A DNA stretch of 64,000 bases from Tanypteryx hageni (GCA_028673005.1 CM054113.1:171075837-171139836); one strand, 5' to 3'; counted from the first letter of the stretch, positions 11,414 to 25,832 are shown. The notes: generated by a model not told the origin, from the letters alone. Numbers and translations are program-made.

Positions 11414-12814
11414 CGCCAAATTTGTCTTCAGGTAATCACATTCACCACACGATTCGAGATACATATATTCTATGCTAATAAACGAAATGCGCGATCTTTC
11501 GAAAGTAGGTTTGAGGTTGTAAACCGAAATCAAGAATCAGTGAAGTGCAGTAACTTATGATTTTTGAGATGTTGACGCAAAAAATATTTTTTCTACTCCT
11601 CATACCTCCAACATAGGAGATAAATTGAAAGTAAAGCCAATTTTAGACTCCAGATTGTACGTTATGGAAAAAACTTTTCACACTTCATAAGAACGCGAAT
11701 TTAGAATATTATTTCAAAATTAGAAGAAAAGTGTATGAAGTACAGGTACAGGTGGATTCGAATCGTGATGCCTATAGCGAACGTATTGGACGCCCCTGCT
11801 CCAGTCCGAACAATAATGTCATTGATTACATTGCTATTAGGACAGCTTGGCAGTAGCTGTGCGTAAAACTCCGTATATTTAAATGTCACCGGACGCTATA
11901 TACTTATTTTGCGAGTCGTAAAGCTTAGTGAATATTGCTTGCAACAACTAGCTCTACAACTGGATGGATTTTAATAAAAAACCTTTCAGCCATTTTTAAA
12001 ATAAATCGAAAATTTGTGAAAATTTAAAAGAATAAGTTACCCTCTATTGTTGCGTTATGTGGTTCATTTCAACAACTTTTCTGTCCCGGGTGATACCATA
12101 TTTAAATATGATATTTCATCAGACACCGTTTCGCACATAGAGCCGTGCAAAACGGAATTGCATAAAACAACTTTCCGGCCTCAAGAGGCATCTAAAAACA
12201 AAATCTTCAAGTCGAAAATTTTCACGATCACAGTACTTTCTCTATGTGATTTGTATACGTGAAAGCGAAATAAAATCCTGAAAACAGCAGCATAGGAAGT
12301 CACGATGGCGGCGACCGAATTCCTTCAAATGACAATGTCACGATCTAATCTTGGCCGAGGCACCTTTCTTCTCTCCACCTCTCCCCCCTTCCACAAACCT
12401 CCCCCCCCCCTCTTTCCCTATCACTCTCGCGACCGGTTTAGCATTTCGCGGGAATCTGACCTAGCAACCCACTACCCCTGCGAAGGATTCAGTTCATGGC
12501 GTCTAGGATGCGAGGAGGATGCTACTCGGAGTCGATCGTCGCGTGACGCGAAGAAGAGCGAGGATTTATTGACGGAGCGAGCTCGCTGGATGAAGCTAAC
12601 GCGAAAATCGCCAATAAATGGCGAGCGAAGAGGGTGGATTTTTTTCCGAGTCGACGATGGGCGACCAACAAATCGATCGTCAAAAAATAAAAACGCGTCC
12701 TATAAAATTATAATTTCGAAGCGTCGAATCGCGAATGGAAGCGCGACCCAATAAGCCGCTTATTATGAGGACAAGTTCGTGTCGAGGAGTCGATAAAAAA
12801 GTCTTTCGAGGAAT
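11414..12814. other. No recognised gene; one unassigned 149-codon frame
   Basis: A plus-strand ATG at 12305 within CACGATGGCGGCGACC opens 149 codons to 12754. The product is basic and low in hydrophobic residues, and I recognise no domain in it. ATGGCGGC also fits a YY1-type binding site. I do not call it a gene. Confidence 0.4.
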
Positions 12815-13285
12815 ATAAGTAGGCTTGGTAAAATTCGGCGTTTATTTTTTTTAATCGACGATTTAAATGGATGTTTATTTTCCCGGGAGATTGTCGACGA
12901 ATATCGACGCTTAAAATTACTACTATTATGGGCTAAGTAGTTTTCGACGCTCATTTTCCTTAAAAATCGAAGTTTATTTTTCCTAAAAATCGGCGACAAA
13001 TATCGACGTTTACTTTAATACATTTTACTAGGCTTGGTAGATGTCGACTTTAATATTTCTTAAAAAGCGACCACTACCATTGTTTATTTTTTCCATAAAA
13101 TCAACGTCGTAGATCAACGTTTATTTTTATACATGTAATTGGGCATTTTAGTTTTCGACGTTTATATTTTGGCTAAAATATTCCAAGAGGTTGATTAGCC
13201 AGAAATACACACAAACATCGACATTAATATTTCTTAAAAAGCGATATCTGATATTGATGTTTATTTCAATACATTTCATAAATTT
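12815..13285. repeat. Degenerate tandem array, period about 105 bp
   Basis: GGCTTGGTA or GGGC-TAGT-TTTTCGACG motifs recur at about 12822, 12930, 13031 and 13141, and a fifth diverged unit begins near 13216. TCGACGTTTATTTT recurs within units as a shorter internal motif. The array is strongly diverged and noncoding. Confidence 0.6.
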
Positions 13286-16200
13286 TTATCTAGAAAAGTG
13301 TTGTAAATTGAATTCCTTCTACTTAAGTTTAACTAAAAGTGTGTAAATAAAAAGTCTTCTTTTATGTTGTTTTGTTTGTCGTTATCTATTTTATGACAGG
13401 GTGCATTTGCAAATGCCATAAGGTCACCTGACGATCGGTACTCATTTTTCAGTCCAGGGAATCCTTTCTTTTCGCCTCTCGGAGGTCGGCAGATAATGTT
13501 GCGCAGAGGACGCAATAGACGTCCCGCAACTTTTTGGTAAATGGAGTCCAAGTGCGTCTGGATTATCGGATCTGACAGAGGGCAAAGAGAGAGCGCAATA
13601 AACCGAACATAATATTTTGTTCGCGTCGGCGAGGAGAGTAATGTGTAAGTTTGATAATGCTAAACTGACGCTCAGATCCCGGTTTATAATTCTATCGAGT
13701 CAAAAAGTTCCAGCCAAGTTCAGGCTGGTTTCCCATGTTGACGTGTCGAATTATTCATATATCGAGTCCGGCAATAATCGTCTCCATGGCAACACTCCAA
13801 CAAAATGAGATTGAATATGCACGCCAAAAACGCTATCGTTTACTAGATATTCAAGAAAATACGATCGATTGTCAAACTTTTGTGATAATAATTAGAATTT
13901 AAATTCTTTTTCACTCGTAACAGTACAAAACCCTCTCTGACTCCAAAATTCTAAGATATTTTAAAGTACCAAAGAAAATAATCTCTGCACAATGGATATG
14001 AGACTTTTTATGTATATCAAATAGAGAGGACGCTTCTGGAATCTAATTCAGTACTTCACTCTTCGCCAAATAATATATGACCCTGAGGTCAGCCGTGGTA
14101 GCACGATCTTCATATCAGGTTTCATGAAAATCGGCCCATTGATGCAAAAATTGTCGGTTGGGGTCGGACACACACACACACACAGACACGATTACTTCAT
14201 AATGCTCTTTCCTTCGGAAGCCGGCCCAAAAACCAGATGAGTATTATGTCTAAAAGAAATCGTCTTCAGCGGTATTTCACCAATCGTTGGTCCTAAGACG
14301 ATGAGCGAATTTCCGTCGAGTACGGCTGCTGTGTAGACGAGGTGCGCAACTGGTTTTGTGGCTATAAATTGGCTGTTCGCGCCTGATGGCACACCACTAT
14401 GCTGCAACACACAGGCTTGGGAAACATTGCGTCTAAGAGAATATGTCGATAAAAGTATTGTAACTTGATTTTATCATTTCATTTCCGTACAAAATACGAC
14501 TTCATATGTTTAATTAATTCCGGCGAGGCTTTAGTAATTCGATACATCTGACGATCTCTCACAAATCTCGACAAAAAAACAAATACGGCAGAAAATTATC
14601 TAAATGACAAAAAATGCCTCTCCAATAGCTTGAAAAATGTTAGGATACACCATATGCGCGTTTCGGCTTTACTTTATTAGAATCTACAATAGCCGAATCA
14701 CCGCTGGTGATGACCGTTTTGTAGCCGGAATGCGCTTCTGGTTTTCCTATACTTTTTAAACCTTCCGTAGAGACATTATATCAATTTTATTTTTGCCATA
14801 CGGCGAGTTCGACATTTCTCCATTGAAGAACATCGCCTTCCTTTTAAAATACATTTTTCCTTTAACGAGACAATATTTTTAGCGCCTCCGTTCACTTTAG
14901 ACCCATTTTTCGCCGCCGCCAACACGAGACGGCAGCTAAAGAAATAATTGCGAACAAAAAAATAAACTTCGCAACACAGATTTCTATCCGTTACGCAATC
15001 TCTTTTATCAGATCAACGCCGACGAAGCTAATGGTTCTTTCTTGGCAAAATAAAAAAGGCAACGAAATATCTTCGTCAGTTAACCTTACGAAGGTTAGGG
15101 CTCCCTCCCTCTCTCTCTCTCTATCCCCATCTTCCTATTTCCTCCGCAGATTAACTCCTCCTTCCCAAAAATCTTCTTCATGCAAGGGAAACACGTTAAT
15201 GACTCTCCCACCTTCCCTAAGTTCTCAAGCCCGTAACACGATCAAGAGGATAATCAGACGAACTTCCCTTTCGTTACCTCCGAGGCGAGAATCTAAAAAT
15301 CAAACTCTCCCTCCCGACTTCCTCCCTCCCTCTTAACCCATTTCGCACTTTCTACCTTTTCACGCCAAGGGAATGATAGAAGAGGGAAGGAGGGGGTGGA
15401 AAGAAAAAAAACCAAATGATGCCTCTCAAGCGTTGAGGCCGCCACTAAAAGCGGAGATAGACTTAACAACTCTTAATGCCTCTCTTTCTCTCTCTCCACA
15501 AACTCCTTTCCCGATGTTGTTTTTTTTTTAAACGTGCTTCCTCCAAAGTCTTATTCAGTTATTTCCCATCCACCTTTTCCGAAAAAAAATCTCCAGTGAC
15601 GAAAAACTCTCTCTTTTCCCAACCTAGTGCCACGCTTTACTCTCCCTTTTAACTTCGCTCCCGGCCACTTCATCCTATTAGGTACTCCCTCCATTCTCCT
15701 CCCACCGCCATCTCTCACACACTTCTTTTTCTTCTCTTTTTCTCGCTGCCTCGCTTTTGCCGTGGTTCTTCGCATCCAATCCTTTCATCGGATCGATGCG
15801 GGAAAAAAAGCTTTTCGGGTTCGGTCCCGATTCGAAAAACCGTAACGAAATGACTCGAGATTACAAGTGGTGGAAACTTTTCTTTTTATTTAGGCTGGCG
15901 AATCCTGTAATTGAAGATTGCGCTTTGTTTACGGGCCGAAAAGGGTCCAAAAACACCAAGCGTGGAAATTAATTTGGGATAATCTTTATGAAAGGGAATT
16001 TAGAGCAAATTAACCGCTTGTGTATTTTTTAATAATAAAGAGCTAATCTCGTTTATCGACCGGTCTGGGATACGTTCATGTTACTTCCTTTGTTATTTTA
16101 CTTGGTAATTTAATCTTTATTTATCGTTTACATAAAATGCATTCCAGGTGGCCAGATTAAATAAAGCGAAGCTCCGAATCAATTAATTGTATGTTCGCTG

Positions 16201-19200
16201 GAGGGAGTCACTGACCTACCTAAATAAACTTTCAGGTACGCGTTTCCGTGTTTGATATGATGAAAGAGTGTTAAAATGATTTACGCAAAAACCGCATCCG
16301 ACGCTATGAATTCATAAATCCGTTATCAATGAATTACCAATTCCGTGAAAGGACGGCCAAGCAACTTCCAAGCGTCGAAGGGAGTGAAATGTAAGCAAGT
16401 CGTAGAAGAGAATCGTCGCGGGTTTTAATCACCCATTACACGCCAAAATATTACAAAAATGACGATAAAATTGTCCCGATTTCGTTGGCTATAAAATTAG
16501 TTTAAACACCGGTAGCCCGTTTTTTGGGCGCGGAAAATAATCACTTCGCCAAAACGCCTTACACATAATGGTAAGTATTTTTTCGCCGCGGAGAAAAATC
16601 GTCCATCCTCGATTTTCGGTCCGACGTTCTCATATTAAGTTCCGTGCCAAAATTCGCGGCAGTTTTATGGGCTGTATCGAATATCCCAACATTCGGCGCA
16701 ATATAACGAGTTTTGATCCAGACGAGCGAGGATAAAAATTTTCGAACGCTCGAAGGCGGACGAGGAAACCACGCGTACTTCTAGGATACGTAAAACGGGA
16801 GAGCCGGTGGATAGCATCTACGGTTAAAAGTTGCGAGGAAAAATGAATCTCGTCAAGTGGCAACGTACTCCGTGGAAATCCCTCGCGGCGCTGAGGGCGG
16901 TTTTACGAACTAGTCGATTTCGCAATGAAAGCAATACGACACAAACTGCGAGTCATACATCCTGTAAAACGGACGGACGGACGCAGAAAGAGAGAGAGAG
17001 ACAGACAGCTTACAGCATTCGCAGCGCGCTCGTACATGCATTCTCCAAGACACACACGTGGAGACGCTTAAAAGAGATCACGATATGATGGTACTTCCAA
17101 CGCATTTATACGCGAGATTCGAAGAAAACATCGAAGGCAATCATCAATCACGTAATCGAATAATTGAGACGGTTGTTAAGCAAAGGCCCCTGGTAGGCCA
17201 TGCCGCCGAAGACGGCCGGTCAGTTCTTACGTCAAACGTTTAAATAGGTCGCATTAGCGAGATGAATTTGCCAGAGAGATTATTGAAATGGTTCTGGTTT
17301 TGTTAGCTGGGCATGAGCATCTGTTTTGTATCAGGTTAAACCTTGAAGAAAAAATAACAAATTCTGCAGTGAAACCTCTGTCGCCCAATGTTAATTCAAA
17401 ATTAACATAGGAGTTTATACAGTATGGTTACTCTAACTTTATCAAATCTACACTTGCTGAATATATATGCTTCGGCCTGGCATACTCTCGATGAAAATGT
17501 TGATAAATGATAATTTATATAAACTAGACATAATCCTTAAAAGTAAATTTGGCCAGTAGGATGGATTTATTATAAGTTTAAAGAAAGACACAATCACATT
17601 GCGATCAAGCGGCAGGTAAATAATAAACATTATTTTCAATGTGCTTCCATTAAGTTGCTATATGCATATTAAAATACTAAGCTTTATAAGTAGGTTAAAT
17701 TCGCCATTTTGCACTAACAATGTTTCGAATACGTATAACTTAATTCAGAAGTGAACAATCAACAAAGATGCGTCCACTGAAACTTTAAACTTCGAAAAAG
17801 GAAAAATCTTAGCTTTAACTGTTCGGGTTATTAATCCAAACGGCGGTTAAGTAACGCCAAAAGAGAGTCGCAGGGACTGGAGCCAACGGGCCGTAGAACT
17901 GTTCGGTAATCCTTGGGTACTTTTTCAGTGACAAAAAGCGAAAGGGTCTCTCTCCGACACTTTCATAACAATTGCTGGGACAGAATACGGGCAACAGAAA
18001 AGGCCGCACCGTGCTCGCTACGAATTGGAAAAACATCTACGTCGATATATCGAGAAACCTTCAAAAAAATTCCGCTAAAAATATAAGCGAGGACTTTGGT
18101 GTTTTTATGAATTTTATCATTGAAACTGCAACGACTTTTTTGTCGAGCGGTGTATTTCGGATTTACTATCTAATAGGCGGTGACTAGGCGAAATAAAACA
18201 GCAGTGCTCACGATGACACTACTCATTCTATGCTCATGACCTAGTTCACGGTGCATATTATGAGTCACGTTTCCGCGCAAGCTGACGAGTTCTAGACTGA
18301 AGACTGGTTTCAACGATACCATATGCGAAAAAAAGCATTTCTCATCAAAAAAACAATGCATCTTTACGAAAATTATTGCGCTTAAACACATCAAAGATGA
18401 ATAAGAGCAAGGAATGTAATAAGGGTTATAAAACTTTTACAATTATTACTATTATTTTATAGAGTACTCTGCAAAAAACGTTTAATATACATACAGCTTG
18501 AAATTATAGCTTGTAACTTTACCCATACGGTCTTTTAAATGTCAACTATAAACCTTTGATCGAGCATTGCCCATGTAAAAATTTCCAACAGTTTTATCCA
18601 CGAGGGATTTTCTGATATAAGAAGTAAAAAATATCCATTCAGATAATACGAAAGCTTTGGGCAAGAATAATCGAATAATACATTTTTTAATATAAAATAA
18701 TTTACACATGTAAGTAATGCGTGAATCTAGTGAAAAATAATATATGCTTTCAACCTATTAATTTGCATAAGATTTAGGATATGAAATGTGTTGTTTCAAA
18801 GGCGGCTATATTGGGAGCTTTTAGGTCAAATTTCAACGCTGTAGTCACGGATTTTGTCACATGGTTTTGATTTAATTTAATTTCAACAATGTTAAACCGC
18901 TAGCGTGCTTTGCTATCGCCATGACTGAATAGTGAAGGAAGAGAAGAGAATTGAGTGAGTGGATTGTAGCTGGAGTGGAGTTGATGGGGAGCAAAGATGT
19001 TGTCCTTAACCTCGACTTGTTTTCCATAGAATTCCAATCATAATTTAAAATAGTCACGCCCCCGCAAGAATGCCAGCTATATTTCCGGAGGAAAAAGTTT
19101 CCCCTCGACAAATTTCTCGCGCATTCGCATTTGATGATATTTGATCTATTACACATTCTCCACGACTAATAAACAAATTATAAGAGACGTGAGACCTTGA

Positions 19201-19678
19201 CTGTGCTTCTAGAGGATACATCGCTCGAAAAAATTTATGGAATTCTTTGATGCCAGCGAAAACTTGTAGAATGCTTTTAAACAAGCCGCAAAAGATAGAA
19301 TGGATAGAATAATCAAGTGCAATCTGATAAATATCACTTTTTTGCACTTTATGCATCTGGAATGTTGAAAATGCATAAAATTGTTTCAAAAAAGCATCAA
19401 CGATATTCAGATTGCTTTAAATACGGCTGTAGCATATGTCTTCTTTGAAAACCATCGCTTATAATTGGTATTTTTAATAATTTATGAAGCTTTTCAAGAT
19501 CAGAAAAAAGCATTCCGTAGAAATAGTGCAATTCGAAATTTAAACCTGAACATCGGTTCGATAAATTTGTCCATCGTAGCCACGAGTTAATGGAAATCCA
19601 ATATGTCTACAACTTTGGCGTGCATTACATTTTTTCGGTTTTTGGACGATACACACTGCCAGGAAAGAAAGCCAATTA
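13286..19678. other. Long stretch without a recognised gene
   Basis: Contains a CA microsatellite at 14168-14183 preceded by AAAATCGGCCCATTGATG, a style seen in retroelement 3' tails. CT-rich tracts lie at 15100-15760 and a GA/GACA tract at 16985-17010. Frames in the CT-rich part are long only because of base composition. Confidence 0.45.
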
Positions 19679-19789
19679 TTCTTTCTTCATCTTCGTGGGA
19701 TCATACACGGTTGAGTTACGAACACCATACTCTTTGCACAACTTCCGAACAGAAGTTCCTTTTTCCAAATTTCTGTAATTTTTTCGCAA
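19679..19789 (-). pseudogene. pogo/Tigger-like transposase HTH fragment (CENP-B N-terminal type)
   Basis: The minus-strand peptide includes LEKGTSVRKLCKEYGVRNST followed by VYD. This is the CENP-B-type helix-turn-helix of pogo/Tigger and jerky-like transposases, which binds the element ends. Only about 37 residues are recognisable before the frame is lost. The DDE domain was not found downstream. I found no TIR pair around it, so it is probably a relic. Confidence 0.65.
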
Positions 19790-19919
19790 CATTACTAACG
19801 GAGCTATCTGTAGGTCCCTTCGATATATTAAATGCCCGTACACAGACGATATCGCAAAAATTTCGCAAACCGACCGTATAACGCTATTCACGCCAGAATG
19901 CGGCCGAATCACAAAGAAA

Positions 19920-22900
19920 TCTAAGTAGCGTAGATTGGAAACAACGATTAATCACAGGAACAGAGAGATTAGTCACAAAGCAAGTCCGGCGCCGAATTCA
20001 AGCGATTTGGTTTTCCGCAACTCGCACGGAGTTTTTTAATGGAATATTGTCTAAAATGTTTCCGGATAATTCCGATTCCTGGATGTGCATTATACCAACA
20101 TTGTGGCCAACATTCCACGAGACGAGACATTTATTTACGTAAATTGCGTATAATCTCAGGAGTATGGCATCCCATTACGATATATCTCTTAGAAAATCCT
20201 AATGGTTTTCCATAGAATGCCGATATATTCAAGGTTTCCTCGGTGACTTATCATTTGATATAGAAGACTGAATGGCAAGAAGCGTTACGTGACCAGAATC
20301 TCCGTCGTTGTATGGCGAATCAGGATATTATTGGCCAACATTACCTCCCTAGAAAACCTCGACTTCAGAATGACCACATAAATCACGTGTTGGAATAGAA
20401 AAGTCAACTTTATAGCGCAAAATAAAAGCAAAAAGTAAAAGCAAGGGAGATAATCACACTCGGAGCTCTCCGCAGTCCTCAATGGGAGAAAAATTACGGA
20501 CTGTTTCCGAATGTATACGTCCATTTTGAAAGCATATAATTCACGCTGGAAGTAGTGTCGTCGGAAAACCACTTTCCGGTTCGATATTGTTCTGGGACTT
20601 TGAATGACGGCAGGAGTTGGGAAGTAAAGAAACCTCGCGCTCAAAGACAACTCTACGTGGAAACTAGAGGAATAAATTCAAGCGTAAACAACTGCTATGG
20701 AAGACTTCCACCGAGCATGTTTAACGCAAACAAAAGGAAAAGTCTGTCGCTTGAAATCACTCCTTTTCATAAAATGAATGCACTCGGTCGAGGCTCCACG
20801 CCCCAGAATTCTGACCGACACTTCGTCATAAAAATTGAGTATGCCATCTCTTTGAAATAGTATCTAGTTAAAATATCACGAGAGATGATAAGATTATATT
20901 TAGGTGATTTTTGGACATTAACCTAACGTTTCACTATTTTAAGGGAAAAAGATAAAATAACGTCTCATTAAAACCTACTCAACAATAGCGTTAACTAATT
21001 AATTTGTTATTAATATTTGTAGAATATTCTATATAAAGGATGTAAAATATTTCAGGATAACTTGATTCATCTTTTCGTGGTTTTCAATGTTACCTGTAAC
21101 TTTACAGTCATGATGTCATATTTCTGATTATAATGTATTTAGTAGCCAAAAACTACGTTATGTATTGAGTGATGCATGCAGAGAAAACAATAGCCTGCGA
21201 AAAACTTTAATTCCATTCCATAACAAAACGCCAAGTAATAAAAAATCAAACGAAATATACGAGTTTTTTAAAAGTCTATAGTGGTTGTACTATATGACAT
21301 TTTTATATTTTTCCATCAGGCCGTGTATCTAGTAGCCGTTTTAAAAGTAAATATTTTCAGTATAACGCATTTTCAATAGGGAGAAGTACACTGTCTGCAT
21401 GGACATGTTATATAGCGATTCCACGGTGATAAAAATTAAAAACAATGCCTGCTGCGATGAAAAGATTATTCCCGCGCGTGCTTCACCGCAATTTAAAGAA
21501 AATTTCCGGCCGAACTCCTCGCTACGCTCGTGCATTTGTTAACAGCGCATTTGCTACTTCGTCATCATGATAAAAAAATCCAGAATTCAAATTTATAAAT
21601 GGCATCTCCCCACATGTGTCCGTTCTTAATTCAACGGTTCAAAGCAGGAGCTAGCTTGAGTTGAAGCTAGTTGCTTGATAGCACGATGCAGACCGACAAG
21701 CCATTTTCTTCCGACACGAATAGAAGGTGAACTGTTAAGTCTCACCCGGAAGTACACAACGGTGAAATGTGAGGCCATTTTTTTTACATCTCTTGGCATA
21801 AAGCCTGCGAACGGCTGGTATGCGGCGGTGATTCGATGTTTCGTCACGTCCAGAAAAATATGACCAGGGAACACAAATGCTTGCGCAATTCTCTGACTTA
21901 TTTTTGGCTGTCCACAAAAAGAGGCGCAAAAAAAAAACAAAAGAATTGCAAAAAAGCGTGATTTACATAAGCAGGGATGGATCGAGCAAGATACGGTGAA
22001 AAAAGACCCCTCCAAGTAGAATTTGTTAAAAAAGTTAGAAGTTTCCCAGCCGCAGATTTTTCAAAAGAATTTTTCATTTGAAAATTCCTTCGTGGCATCA
22101 ATAAAACATGAGATGCGATTAATTCATACTGCATATAGGCCGTGTTTCTTGGTTAGCTATCTCACCCTAGTGTACATTCACGAATCCGTTTCCCTGATAC
22201 GCCAGATTTTTCCGCGCGAGAAAACTCGCTCAAGCTTCCGAGACAGTGTCAGAAAATAACGATTTATTCGTTTCTAAAATCGAGCCCAAAGAGTTGTCAA
22301 CTGCACATTTTATTTTATTTTGCACGTCTAGAGAAATCAAATCAGACATAGGCGATTAACTTTTCCACCATAGTCATATTTTATACATTTTGTATTATTT
22401 CTATGTTACACCAACAAAATGAATAATATCAACATTAAAAATTCTTCCTGAACTAGTACTTGAACAGAATGAATTAATTAATCAGAGGATTCAGGAGATA
22501 CAACGATAAAAGCATTTTGTAGTATTTGTTTAATTATCTCATTCCATAAATGTCAACAGTTCATTTTCAAGACTTAGAACGACCAACTCGAGCTGGTTAA
22601 CAATGGCGACGAAAGTAAACTTCTATGACAAAGTGAACTACTTGATACTGAGAGATACATTAGTTACAGTACTAACAACCTGTCACAACGATATTGAACT
22701 CTAGGAACGTTTCAGATGATAATTTTGTAAGATTTTTCACAAACTTTAGGTCAGAAAACGCCCGTGGGAGGTGACAGGCGGGTGACAATGACATGACACG
22801 TGCTCTAAATCTGTTCCACCGTGCCAAGGTTGTTAGGAAAAGAGCCATTTCGATGCCTAGACGCAGTATCGCAGTGGAATACGAATACACGAGTGTTAAC

Positions 22901-23868
22901 TCTCGCCTGCGTCATCCTTCACCAGCCTATCCAGATCGAATTGGTCGCTTGCGCAAGACATGCAGTTGGCAATCCAGTCCGTCAGCCAGTCACCCAGTCA
23001 CCTTCAACCCCTAGATTGGTGGCCAAAGCACACACCCACGCACCGTGTATGCGACCTTTATGTTTGCCTCGTGGAGGCGGAACAGACTACTCATGCTCCT
23101 TATCGTCGCTGGGTAGACAAAGAGCCGTCGGAATATCTGAGAACAAATAAGGCGTTTTTGAGGAAGGACGTGAAAGTGAGAGCGGCGGAAAGTCGGCGGG
23201 GAAACAGAAAATACGGAAGGTGGAGCGAAAGCGGCGTAAAAAAAGTGCGGGTAATGAAATCTTGGGAAAGTTCGGACACAAATGTTCGGAGTGAGCGGGT
23301 TTGACGTCCTTATCTGAGCCCGCTAAAGATGATGCCCGACATGATGTATTTTTCCACGATTTTTAAACGAGTCGAAGTCCAATTGACACCTTTTTTCGCC
23401 ATCGCTACCGATTTTCGTAACGAAGGTGAATATTTGTAAACCAGAAGGAATCGCCTCGATAAGAGTTGGTTTAATTCCGAAGGAAAACTTCAACCGAGAT
23501 TCCCAACTTTTATCCTTTATATTCTTAAAAACATCTACATACTAGTTTAATACATATTAAGCGCGTTACTTCAGAGTTTTAAGCCGAACAAATAGGCGTA
23601 ACGAATACGAGATGAATTGGAGATGAAAATTATTCATAATGGAATACACATTGTACATTTACACAAGATATATCAAAGCAGCTGTTATCAGCGATAATTC
23701 TCCACAGTCTATTCTAGTTAGGATGAAAGTTCGCCCATTTACCGTTTAAAACTGCTACCTTGCAGCTGAAATGCGCAAATCGTTTATCTGACCCAGAGGT
23801 CACAAATTCAAATCGCATGAAGACAATTTCTAAATATATGCGGGCCGTTTAGGATTAATTTTGAAATA
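19920..23868. other. No recognised gene
   Basis: Short unassigned frames only. The 129-codon minus-strand frame at 21626-22015 and the overlapping plus-strand frames at 22793-23304 match no family I know. Confidence 0.45.
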
Positions 23869-24148
23869 CATGGATGCAGGGGCGCCGAGAGCCAATACGG
23901 GCCCCTGGACAAACAACTTGCCGGGCCCCACTGTACGAACTTAATTATAAAGTATAAAGGTCTTGCCAACTGACGTAAACCTTATATTCTCTTACCACAA
24001 TAATGAATATTTTTCTAAAATCAATGGATACAACCTTGACGTGGTGGAACTCCATATTCAGGACTACATTCATTTTTTCCTGAATATTTTCCGTTCAAAA
24101 ATAAAATAAAATGCAAATTGAATGACGTCGCTCCGTTTTATTGTGCAT

Positions 24149-24151
<3 letters not shown>

Positions 24152-24207
<56 letters not shown>
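24152..24207. repeat. TA dinucleotide microsatellite
   Basis: An essentially pure (TA)n run lies directly at the 3' flank of the first Helitron, which inserts at AT targets. Confidence 0.97.
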
Positions 24208-24209
<2 letters not shown>

Positions 24210-24211
24210 TA

Positions 24212-25830
24212 CTAGTAGAAGGTGCTTGCATTCTGCAAGCATTTTATCTCACCTTGAAAAACATTAATCTTTCAGAGAGATAAGAAATATTTTTTAATTA
24301 AAAATATTTCGCCTCTGTACCAATTTTCGTTCTTTCCTTATGGAAAAATATTGGAGTAAAACATTACCTAAAATTTGCAATTTTTAAGAATATTATACTT
24401 TTTTCACTGTGGGGAACTAATGCCACACCTTAGCGCCAAATTTCAAAGTTATAGCACATCTATAAGTGAAATAATATTTATCTAATTGTTAAAATTTTAA
24501 ATATTGTTAACGGCCACAATAACAACTTCATAGAGATATTCAAATATTGATTTGTGCATTTGCACTAAGCTCTAAATAACTTTAAAATTTCAACTCCGTA
24601 GCTCGCTCCGTTGTACCTAAACATTTACCTATTTGTTTAAATTTTAAGAATTTTTAACAGCCAAACAAATTAAAATATCACAATTTCTATGCATCATATT
24701 TCGTTTTTTACAAATTCTACCTTTAAGAAAAATTTCAGCTCTGTAGTACATTAAGAAATAAATAATTCTTGAAATTTTGTTTAAACAATTGCGAATTTTT
24801 AGCGGCCGCATTGTTGAAAATTTATAAGATTTTTGTTTTTTTTTCCTATATAGAATTTGCTACAAAATGTTTGCAAAATCTCGTAGCTACGACATATAGT
24901 TTCTGTGATTAATGACGATTAATCAACTTTAATGTACAACTGGGGTAAAAACAACCCCTAAAAATTAACAATTTTAAAAATTTCGATTTTTCTAATTGGT
25001 TGAGAGCAAAATCCTATTATCGTGCAAAATTTCAGCTTCGTATTCCTTTTAGATTGGTATACACATTGGAATTCCTTTTCCCCACGTTAACTTATGGCAG
25101 ATTGTTCTCTAATATTTCCCGTTTTTGGATTTTGACGTCATTATAAGTTTACGCCGTAGTTTTAAATCAATTGCATTATAATACAATCCACTGATTCTCT
25201 TTAGAAGCACTAAATTAAAGCTATTATTATATACAGTTCATCAACCCCCATAATTGAAAGGAGTAACGTTCTTTTATTTAATAACATACATCGCGTTTTA
25301 AAATTATGACGTCATCATGTATACGTCTTTGGTTAAAATCAATGGGGCAATAAAAATTTCCCTATTCAAAAGCCTTAAAGTGATGCTATTATAATACGGA
25401 TTGCCAATTCCCATTGTAAAGCATTGTCCTAGTTGCTATGGTAGCTGAAGTTCTTTGTCGTTGAGCTTCTGCTTTTTTCCAATTAAAAACATATTTATTC
25501 GTCAATTCGGCACCGATTTGAATTTAGTCTTCAAAATTAAGATGCGTCATTCTTTTAGCTATAAAAACGTTTTTGTCCCGAGTTTCTATCTGAATTATAA
25601 CTAATTTTAAAATGCAAATTTCTGAAACACTGCACAGATTTCCATGTTTTTCTTATGTAGTATCGAAATAGAACATTGGGGTCAAAAATACCCCACTAAA
25701 AATTAAAAAATTTGGAATTTTCGATTTTTATGGTTGGTTGTACCTAATAACCTATTATCCTGCCAAATTTCAGGTCCGTGGTATATCTAGAAGTACCTTA
25801 GGTTATATATCATATATATGTATAAATATA
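24212..25830 (-). mobile_element. Helitron A, non-autonomous
   Basis: On the minus strand the 3' end reads a hairpin GCTTGCA-GAA-TGCAAGC, eight bases, then CTAG followed by T. This fits the Helitron rule of a hairpin a few bases before CTRR and insertion next to T. The 5' portion, ACCTAAGGTACTTCTAGATA followed by a CTGAAATTTGG motif, is shared with Helitron B. A canonical 5' TC was not found in the TA-rich tip. No Rep/helicase coding is visible. Confidence 0.68.
24430..25050. repeat. Degenerate ~150-bp tandem repeats inside Helitron A
   Basis: A CAAATTTCAGCTCTGTAG-like motif recurs near 24435, 24580, 24730, 24880 and 25030. Between copies is an AATTTTTAACGGCC-like motif. The units are poorly conserved. 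Confidence 0.55.
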
Positions 25831-25832
25831 TA

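Noticed and set aside
12305..12754. 149-codon plus-strand frame beginning CACGATGGCGGCG
   Set aside because: It has no recognisable domain and a biased composition, and similar frames occur by chance in such tracts. ATGGCGGC could equally be a factor site.
15031..15845. Serine- and proline-rich frames at 15031-15845 on both strands
   Set aside because: They come from CT-rich low-complexity sequence that is poor in stop codons.
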